Shown here: in pieces, positions 1 through 5,060 of the stretch
How the letters are laid out: every line of letters starts with the position of its first letter
How positions within the stretch are numbered: position 1 is the stretch's first letter
DNA from: Rhizobiaceae bacterium
GTDB lineage: Bacteria; Pseudomonadota; Alphaproteobacteria; Rhizobiales; Rhizobiaceae
Direction of reading: 5' to 3'
Length of the DNA: 7,970 bases
Assembly (NCBI GenBank): GCA_014380965.1
Contig: JACMIV010000034.1
Span: 1 to 7,970, forward strand
Notes under the pieces: model-generated
Seen by the model: only the letters and a program-made list of their open reading frames with translations
What the model was told of the DNA's origin: nothing
Databases searched by the model: none
Translations under genes and position numbers: made by a program

Positions 1-2
1 CG

Positions 3-920
3 CCGGCGCGGCGCCAGGGCGCGCGCCCGGCCGAGCGCCTGCCGGTCATCCTCACCGTCGAGCCCGACGAGGATTACGCGCTTCTGGATTCGGGCTCCGG
101 CGAGAAGCTGGAGCGCTACGGCCCGCTCGTCGTGCGCCGGCCGGAAAACCAGGCGATCTGGCAGCGCCGCCGGCCGGATGCCGAGTGGGAGGCGGCGGAT
201 GCGATCTTCACCGGCGATATGGACGAGGAGGGCGTCGGCCGCTGGCGCTTTCCGCGAGAGCCTCTCGGCGAGACCTGGCCGCTGAGCCATCGCGGCCTCT
301 CCTATCTCGGCCGCTTCACCTCTTTTCGCCACACCGGCGTCTTTCCCGAGCAGGCCGGGCACTGGAGATTCGTCACCGATGCCGTCGAGGCGTCGAAGCG
401 TCCGGTGCGCGTCCTCAATCTGTTCGGCTATACCGGGCTTGCTTCGCTGCTGGCGGCGCGGGCCGGCGCGGAGGTGACCCATGTCGACGCCTCGAAGAAG
501 GCGATCCTCTGGGCCCGCGAGAACCAGGAACTGGCAGGCCTCGGCGAGGCGCCGATCCGCTGGATCTGCGAGGATGCGGTCCGCTACGCCGAGCGGGAGG
601 TAAAGCGCGGCAGCCGCTACGACATCGTGCTTCTGGATCCCCCGAAGTTCGGCCGGGGTCCGAAGGGCGAGGTCTGGCAGATCTTCGACGACCTGCCGCA
701 TCTCCTCGACCTGTCGCGCGATCTCCTGTCGGACCGCCCGCTTGCCCTGATCCTCACCGCCTATTCAATCCGCTCGTCCTTCTATTCGCTCTCGGCGCTG
801 ATGGCCGAGACGCTGCGAGGCCTGGGCGGCACGGTGGAGTCGGGCGAGCTCATCATCCGCGAGGCGGGCGAGGAGCCGCGCAGCCTCTCCACCTCGCTCT
901 TTTCCCGCTGGATACCTTAG
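3..920 (+). CDS. Class I SAM-dependent RNA methyltransferase, RlmI-like (5' partial)
   Basis: The frame is open from the first complete codon to the TAG at 918-920, so the gene begins upstream; about 305 residues are visible. GTG 132 is internal, because the frame before it encodes sensible family sequence (LLDSGSGEKLERYGP). The SAM-binding motif I is VLNLFGYTG (from base 411) followed by an acidic loop VDASKKA (about 483-503). Motif IV is DPPKFG (636-653), the DPP(K)F signature of the COG1092/RlmI-like methyltransferases. Family members methylate rRNA cytosines in the cytoplasm using S-adenosylmethionine; the exact target base here is inferred and unknown. The RlmI motif usually reads F(C)YTG; here a glycine replaces the cysteine. 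The gene ends 3 nt before the next RNA methyltransferase, suggesting cotranscription. The methyltransferase family is secure; orthology to rlmI is not. Confidence 0.88.
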   Translation, partial: PARRQGARPAERLPVILTVEPDEDYALLDSGSGEKLERYGPLVVRRPENQAIWQRRRPDAEWEAADAIFTGDMDEEGVGRWRFPREPLGETWPLSHRGLSYLGRFTSFRHTGVFPEQAGHWRFVTDAVEASKRPVRVLNLFGYTGLASLLAARAGAEVTHVDASKKAILWARENQELAGLGEAPIRWICEDAVRYAEREVKRGSRYDIVLLDPPKFGRGPKGEVWQIFDDLPHLLDLSRDLLSDRPLALILTAYSIRSSFYSLSALMAETLRGLGGTVESGELIIREAGEEPRSLSTSLFSRWIP

Positions 921-923
921 ATC

Positions 924-1808
924 ATGCCCGTCTCAGACGACCACGACGCCCCGACCGAGGCCGCTCGGCCCGAAAAGCGCGAGGCGCTGTCGGCGCCCGG
1001 CCGGGTGAAGGACCTTTCGAGCGTTTCCAATCCGATCATCAAGGACATAAGGGCGCTTGGGGCAAAGAAGGGTCGCGACGAGACGGGCCTTTTCATGGCC
1101 GAGGGGCTGAAGCTCGTCATCGACGCGCTCGACGCCGGATGGGCGATCGAGACGCTGGTGGTGGCGAAATCCCAGCTCCACAATCCGCTGTTGACGAAGA
1201 CCGCCGCCCGCACCGTCGCACTGGGTGCAGACGTCGTGGAGGCGTCCGAGAAGGTGCTCGGCGTCATCACCCGCCGCGACAATCCGCAGAGTGCCATCGG
1301 CGTCTTCCGCCAGAGGACGGTGGCGCTCGATAGGCTCGACTTAAGCTCGGACGGGGTCGTCGTCGCGCTCGACCGGGTGCGAGACCCCGGCAATCTCGGG
1401 ACCATCCTGCGCACCGTCGACGCCGTCGGCGCCAAGGGCGTCATCCTCGTCGGCGACTGCGTCGATCCGTTCTCGCTGGAGACCGTACGCGCCACGATGG
1501 GCTCGATTTTCGCCGTGCCGGTATCGCGCGCGAGCGAAGGCCAGTTCCTCGGCTGGCGCACGAAGTTCAAGGGCCTCGTCGCCGGCACCCACATGACCGG
1601 CACGACCGACTACCGGGCGCCCGATTACGCCGGCCGGCCGTTGGTTCTCCTCATGGGCAACGAGCAGGCCGGCCTCTCCGAGCCGCTGACGAAGGCCTGC
1701 GACCTGCTCCTGCGGATTCCGCAGGCCGGCCGGGCGGACAGCCTCAACCTTGCCATTGCGACCGGCGTGATGCTGTTCGAGGTTCGGCGAAAGGCGCTGT
1801 CGCTGTGA
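924..1808 (+). CDS. TrmH/SpoU-family RNA 2'-O-methyltransferase
   Basis: A complete 294-residue protein. An N-terminal SpoU substrate-binding domain (about residues 34-110, with SNPIIKDIRAL and GLFMAEGLKLV) precedes a SPOUT catalytic domain with all three motifs. Motif 1 is DRVRDPGNLGTILRT (150-164), including the conserved Asn157 and Arg163. Motif 2 is LMGNEQAGLS (243-252, Glu247). Motif 3 is IPQAGRADSLNLAIATG (265-281). The family transfers a methyl group from SAM to a ribose 2'-OH of rRNA or tRNA and works as a dimer through its trefoil knot; the domain layout resembles RlmB/TsnR-type rRNA enzymes, but the target cannot be read from sequence. The ATG lies 3 nt after the upstream stop with no clear Shine-Dalgarno sequence, which suggests translational coupling. 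Its stop overlaps the lspA start. Confidence 0.92.
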   Translation: MPVSDDHDAPTEAARPEKREALSAPGRVKDLSSVSNPIIKDIRALGAKKGRDETGLFMAEGLKLVIDALDAGWAIETLVVAKSQLHNPLLTKTAARTVALGADVVEASEKVLGVITRRDNPQSAIGVFRQRTVALDRLDLSSDGVVVALDRVRDPGNLGTILRTVDAVGAKGVILVGDCVDPFSLETVRATMGSIFAVPVSRASEGQFLGWRTKFKGLVAGTHMTGTTDYRAPDYAGRPLVLLMGNEQAGLSEPLTKACDLLLRIPQAGRADSLNLAIATGVMLFEVRRKALSL

Positions 1809-2317
1809 GCGGGGTGTCGCTCGCGCCTGTCTGGCGCCTCAACCTCCTCCTCGTCGCCCTTTGCGTCGCAGCCGATCAAGTGATCAAGGCGCTCGTCGTC
1901 GCAAACATGGCGCTCGGCTCCGCGATCGAGCTTGTGCCCTTCCTCGCGCTCCTTCACGCGCGCAACGAGGGTATCGCCTTTTCGCTGTTCTCGGGCTTCG
2001 ACGATCTGGCGCTCGCCGGCCTTGCAATCCTCGTCCTCGGCTTCGTCTCATGGCTCTGGGCGCAGACGGCTCCCGAACGACGGCTCAGCCATGTCGCTTT
2101 CGCCATCATCGTTGGAGGCGCGATCGGCAACCTCGTCGATCGCGTGCGTCTCGGCTACGTCGTCGACTACGTCTATTTCCACACGCCGGTCTGGTCCTTC
2201 GCGGTCTTCAATCTCGCCGACGCGCTGATTTCGGTGGGAGCTGGCCTCATCATTCTCGATGAATTCGTGCTCGCGCGTCGGCGGGCCGAAACGAAGATCG
2301 AACCCTCCCGCGATTGA
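1805..2317 (+). CDS. lspA: Lipoprotein signal peptidase (signal peptidase II)
   Basis: A complete 170-residue inner-membrane aspartyl protease that removes the signal peptide from diacylglyceryl-modified prolipoproteins, the step after Lgt and before Lnt. The conserved boxes are present: DQVIK with Asp24 near the first membrane helix, RNEGIAFSLF (53-62), GGAIGNLVDRV (104-114), VVDY with catalytic Asp121, and FNLADA with catalytic Asp139. The 18-residue spacing of the two aspartates is close to that of characterised LspA proteins. Four hydrophobic segments (about 12-32, 68-85, 96-110, 140-156) fit the known four-helix topology, and the length is typical. The start is GTG in a GTGA overlap with the preceding stop, with a modest AAAGG (1790-1794) upstream, indicating coupled translation. 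No truncation or missing key residue is seen. Confidence 0.95.
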   Translation: MSGVSLAPVWRLNLLLVALCVAADQVIKALVVANMALGSAIELVPFLALLHARNEGIAFSLFSGFDDLALAGLAILVLGFVSWLWAQTAPERRLSHVAFAIIVGGAIGNLVDRVRLGYVVDYVYFHTPVWSFAVFNLADALISVGAGLIILDEFVLARRRAETKIEPSRD

Positions 2318-2372
2318 CTTCGAGGCCTTCGCGCCCTTTGTCCGGCAAGAACAAGGACCGAGGGTGAATTTC

Positions 2373-3365
2373 ATGGGCGAGAGCTTCAAGGCGATCCTGG
2401 TATCGCGCGGCGAGGACAAGAAGCAGAGCGTCGGCGTCGTCGACATGACGCCGGACGAGCTTATGGACGGCGACGTCGACGTCGCCGTCGAGGCGACCAC
2501 CGTGAACTACAAGGACGGACTTGCGATTACCGGCAAGTCTCCGGTCGTGCGCCGCTGGCCGATGATCCCCGGCATCGACCTTGCCGGGACGGTGATCTCG
2601 TCGACCCATGAGGGTTGGAAGGCCGGCGACAAGGTCGTCCTCAACGGCTGGGGCGTCGGCGAGGTGCATTACGGCGCCTATGCCGGCCGCGCGCGCCTGA
2701 AGGGCGAGTGGCTCGTGCCGCTTCCCGAGGCCTTCACCCCGTCGCAGGCGATGGGGATCGGGACGGCCGGCTACACGGCTATGCTTTCGGTGATGGCGCT
2801 GGAAGCCGCCGGGATGACGCCCGCCCGCGGTCCCGTCATCGTCACGGGTGCCTCGGGCGGCGTCGGATCGGTGGCCGTCGCGATCCTCGCCGAGCTCGGC
2901 TGGCATGTGGTCGCTTCGACCGGCCGACCGGAAGAGGCAGAGTTTCTGAAGGGCCTCGGCGCCGCCGAGATCATCGACCGGGCGGAGCTTTCCGAGCCCG
3001 GGAAGCCGCTTGGGAAAGAGCGCTGGGCGGCGGGCGTCGATGCGGTCGGCAGCCACACGCTTGCGAATGTGCTGGCGCAGACGACGTATGGCGGCGCCAT
3101 CGCCTGTTGCGGCCTTGCGCAGGGACTGGACCTGCCGGCCTCGGTCGCGCCCTTCATCCTGCGCGGCATCTCGCTGCTCGGGATCGACTCGGTGATGGCG
3201 CCGAAGGAAAAGCGCCTCGAGGCCTGGCGCCGCCTTGCCGCCGATCTCGATCCGGACAAGCTCGGGGCGATCTCGACCGGGATCGGCTTCGACGACATCG
3301 TCGATGCCGCCGCGAAGATCGTAGAAGGCAAGATCCGGGGCCGTGTCGTCGTGACGATGGGCTGA
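2373..3365 (+). CDS. acuI: Acryloyl-CoA reductase (NADPH), AcuI/YhdH-type MDR oxidoreductase
   Basis: A 330-residue zinc-independent medium-chain dehydrogenase/reductase. AcuI enzymes reduce toxic acryloyl-CoA to propionyl-CoA with NADPH, in DMSP/acrylate detoxification and 3-hydroxypropionate assimilation. Seen here: VNYKDGLAITG (about 44-54) and PGIDLAGTV in the GroES-like domain; the Rossmann nucleotide loop VTGASGGVGSVAVAIL (157-172); STGR after the second strand, fitting NADP(H) preference; and the late LRGISLLGIDSVM (about 263-275) typical of the YhdH/AcuI group. No cysteine/histidine zinc site is apparent. I chose ATG 2373 because GAGG (2360-2363) lies 9 nt upstream and the family starts near this point. 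GTG 2364, preceded by AAGGA, is a real alternative; a longer frame reaching back to 2259 would overlap lspA and is unlikely. No DMSP lyase or propionyl-CoA genes are visible, so the physiological substrate is inferred. Confidence 0.82.
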   Translation: MGESFKAILVSRGEDKKQSVGVVDMTPDELMDGDVDVAVEATTVNYKDGLAITGKSPVVRRWPMIPGIDLAGTVISSTHEGWKAGDKVVLNGWGVGEVHYGAYAGRARLKGEWLVPLPEAFTPSQAMGIGTAGYTAMLSVMALEAAGMTPARGPVIVTGASGGVGSVAVAILAELGWHVVASTGRPEEAEFLKGLGAAEIIDRAELSEPGKPLGKERWAAGVDAVGSHTLANVLAQTTYGGAIACCGLAQGLDLPASVAPFILRGISLLGIDSVMAPKEKRLEAWRRLAADLDPDKLGAISTGIGFDDIVDAAAKIVEGKIRGRVVVTMG

Positions 3366-3467
3366 GGTTGCCTTGACGGCGGGCAAGCCGGCATCCGTGT
3401 CGACACTGTCCGCTCGTAACGGAGCCTTCGCCACCCGACATCGTTCATGAAAGCGTCGCGGAAAGGT

Positions 3468-3473
3468 TATAAT
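3468..3473 (+). promoter_or_regulatory. Candidate promoter -10 box for olsB
   Basis: A perfect TATAAT hexamer stands in the GC-rich gap between acuI and olsB, 49 nt before the olsB ATG. With an 18-nt spacer the possible -35 is TTCATG (3444-3449), a weak match to TTGACA. A transcript would start near 3480 with a leader of about 43 nt. The -10 match is seen directly; promoter function is inferred. Confidence 0.5.
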
Positions 3474-3512
3474 CCGCGGCGATGGCCTGCTGCGCGGGCC
3501 GGACCGAACGGC

Positions 3513-3518
3513 GGAGGG
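3513..3518 (+). promoter_or_regulatory. Ribosome binding site that fixes the olsB start
   Basis: GGAGGG sits 4 nt before ATG 3523. An in-frame TTG at 3520 would be almost on top of it, and the next ATG (3538) is 19 nt away, so 3523 is the best start. Confidence 0.6.
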
Positions 3519-3522
3519 TTTG

Positions 3523-4449
3523 ATGGACCTGTACAGGATGGCCGGAGCCGGTGCGGCGGCTGGGTTGAGGCCTTTCTATCCCCTGGGCGCCATCGTGAAG
3601 GGCTTCGTGCCGGCGCCGGTAAGGCGGATGCGCGGGCGCTTCGATCCGGGCGCCGAGGTTCTCGGCCGTCTCGGCTCGCTCGAAGTGCGTCTCGCACGGT
3701 CCCGCGAAGAGGTGAAGGCGGCGCAGCAGCTTCGGTATCACGTCTTCTACGAAGAGATGTCCGCGCGGCCCTCGCGGGTCCAGAAGCTGACGCGGCGCGA
3801 CAAGGACGGCTTCGATCGGTACTGCGATCATCTCCTCGTCATCGACCGGACGCGCGGCGGCCCCCTCGGCGATCAGATCGTCGGCACCTATCGCCTGATG
3901 GGCGAGGAGGGAGCCGCGCTCGCGGGCGGCTTCTACACCGCGCAGGAGTTCGACATCGCGCCGCTCCTCGCGCGCCATCGCGGCAAGCGTTTTTTGGAAC
4001 TCGGCCGCTCCTGCGTCCTGAAGGACTATCGTGGCAAGCGTACGGTCGAACTTCTCTGGCAGGGCATCTACGCCTATGTCCGCCAGAACCGGATCGACGT
4101 TCTCTTCGGCTGCGCCTCTTTGTCCGGCACGGACCCGGCGACGCTCGCCTTGCCGCTCTCCTTCCTGAAGACGAGCGCGGCGGCGCCTGCCGAATGGCGC
4201 GTGCGGGCGCAGCCGCGCCGCGGCATCGCGATCGACGAGACCATCATCTGTTCCGATCCGCGCCGCGCGCTCGCGGCACTGCCGCCGCTTCTGAAGGGCT
4301 ATCTGCGAATCGGCGGCTATATCGGCGAGGATGCGGTCGTCGACCACCAGTTCGGCACGACCGACGTTCTCGTCGTCGTGCCGGTGGTCAACATCAACCC
4401 GCGCTACATCGAATATTACGGCGACACGTCCGGACGCTTCGCCGCCTGA
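3523..4449 (+). CDS. olsB: L-ornithine N-alpha-acyltransferase (lyso-ornithine lipid synthesis), GNAT-like
   Basis: A complete 308-residue protein of the OlsB family, often labelled hemolysin-like or GNAT acetyltransferase. OlsB transfers a 3-hydroxyacyl chain from acyl carrier protein to the alpha-amino group of ornithine, giving lyso-ornithine lipid, the first step in making phosphate-free ornithine lipids at the inner membrane. Diagnostic stretches: LRYHVFYEEM (about 70-79) at the start of the acyltransferase fold, LELGRSCVLKDYRGKR (158-173), LFGCASLSGTDP (194-205), a WRVRAQP segment, LPPLLKGYLRIGG (253-265) and the C-terminal DHQFGTTDVLVVVPV and INPRYIEYYG. Length is close to the roughly 300 residues of rhizobial OlsB. 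It has its own candidate promoter and ends 43 nt from a convergent gene. The acyltransferase OlsA (PlsC-like), which acts next and is often a neighbour, is not in this window. Family assignment is strong; substrate is inferred from it. Confidence 0.85.
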   Translation: MDLYRMAGAGAAAGLRPFYPLGAIVKGFVPAPVRRMRGRFDPGAEVLGRLGSLEVRLARSREEVKAAQQLRYHVFYEEMSARPSRVQKLTRRDKDGFDRYCDHLLVIDRTRGGPLGDQIVGTYRLMGEEGAALAGGFYTAQEFDIAPLLARHRGKRFLELGRSCVLKDYRGKRTVELLWQGIYAYVRQNRIDVLFGCASLSGTDPATLALPLSFLKTSAAAPAEWRVRAQPRRGIAIDETIICSDPRRALAALPPLLKGYLRIGGYIGEDAVVDHQFGTTDVLVVVPVVNINPRYIEYYGDTSGRFAA

Positions 4450-4458
4450 TGGGATCGA

Positions 4459-4481
4459 CCGTCAGGCGCTCGCCGTCAGGC
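4459..4481. repeat. Short tandem direct repeat between convergent genes
   Basis: CCGTCAGGC occurs at 4459-4467 and again at 4473-4481, a 14-nt period, in the 43-nt gap between the olsB and DUF1236 stop codons. Only short imperfect hairpins are visible here (for example CAGG/CCTG with a 4-nt loop), so no strong terminator is called. Its role, if any, is unknown. Confidence 0.3.
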
Positions 4482-4492
4482 CCTCCTGCCGC

Positions 4493-4795
4493 TCACCCGC
4501 CGATGCGAACGACGCTGCGGGTCGTCAGATCGACGATGACCGGGCTGCCGTTGTAGTAAAAATACGCATAGGTGGAGTTGCCCTCGAGCGGGATGAGCTC
4601 GATCTTTTGCGGCACGGTCTCGCCGAGGGTGGGCGCTAGCGACAGGCTCGAGTCGCCGACCGGGTTGTCGACGGCGTACTGGTAGACGCTGACCCCTGAC
4701 GAGCCCTGCGCAAACGCGTTCGAGCCTGCAGGCGCAGCGATCGACGCGAGCAGCGCCGTAGCGAAAAGAAGAGCCTGCGTGTAGGATTGCCTCAT
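4493..4795 (-). CDS. Secreted DUF1236-domain protein, function unknown
   Basis: A 100-residue protein. Residues 1-29 look like a Sec signal peptide: a short basic start, a hydrophobic core LLFATALLASIAA, and a likely cut after AFA before Gln30. The mature part carries the DUF1236 pattern: VYQYAVDNPV, then LGETVPQKIELIPLEG, then YAYFYYNGSPVIVDLTTRSV close to the C terminus. In this family the strand-turn-strand NG.PV.VD.xTR block is the most conserved part. Such proteins are frequent and often multicopy in Hyphomicrobiales, presumed periplasmic, with no established activity. GAGG (plus-strand 4801-4804) lies 5 nt upstream of the ATG, supporting the start. The gene converges with olsB and diverges from mutS, so it is probably a single-gene transcript. 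Family call is by pattern recognition only. Confidence 0.78.
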   Translation of the reverse strand: MRQSYTQALLFATALLASIAAPAGSNAFAQGSSGVSVYQYAVDNPVGDSSLSLAPTLGETVPQKIELIPLEGNSTYAYFYYNGSPVIVDLTTRSVVRIGG

Positions 4796-4844
4796 GGAAA
4801 CCTCGTCGGTGGCACGCCGATAATGCGGCTACAGACCCCGTTTT

Positions 4845-4873
4845 TTGATATAGGCACCGATTTCCCCCATAAA
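4845..4873 (+). promoter_or_regulatory. Candidate promoter for mutS
   Basis: TTGATA (4845-4850, 5/6 to the -35 consensus) and CATAAA (4868-4873, 4/6 to the -10 consensus) are separated by exactly 17 nt in the only clearly AT-rich patch of the window. A start near 4880 would give a leader of about 180 nt before the chosen mutS GTG. The hexamers are seen; function is inferred. Confidence 0.45.
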
Positions 4874-4880
4874 ATGTCAA
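4847..4880 (-). promoter_or_regulatory. Possible promoter elements for the DUF1236 gene
   Basis: On the minus strand a perfect TTGACA (4875-4880) is followed by TATATC (4847-4852), but the 22-nt spacing is too long for an ordinary sigma-70 promoter. Either one element is fortuitous or a regulator realigns them. The pair overlaps the plus-strand mutS candidate promoter. Confidence 0.25.
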
Positions 4881-5060
4881 AACGTCGCTGAGCTTGCAAT
4901 TATTTTTCGCGTTGCGGCGTGGGGCGTCGAGGGCGACGGAGCCGCGAGGCGGTCGGCGTTTGCAGTGGATGGAAGGATCGCGCACCTTTCGCGCCGCCGT
5001 GCCGGACGTTAAGAAACGATCTTGGCATCGGCTGACGCTGCGGGGAGACGAGCGATCGTT

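Noticed and set aside
185..1333. A 382-codon plus-strand frame spanning both methyltransferases
   Set aside because: Crosses two well-supported genes in another frame and is dominated by Arg/Ala/Gly; not a fusion gene.
2259..2372. An N-terminal extension of the acuI frame overlapping lspA by 59 nt
   Set aside because: The extra 38 residues do not resemble the family, and better-placed ribosome binding sites serve GTG 2364 and ATG 2373.
3368..3400. Possible terminator hairpin after acuI (TTGCC/GGCAA arms)
   Set aside because: Only about 5 bp with a long loop and no T run; too weak to call.
2250..3434. A 394-codon minus-strand frame opposite acuI
   Set aside because: Composition is that of an antisense shadow, while the plus strand encodes a full MDR oxidoreductase with a Rossmann loop.
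3447..4556. A 369-codon plus-strand frame across olsB
   Set aside because: Out of frame with olsB, Arg/Ala-rich, no recognisable motif; a frame-shifted shadow of olsB.
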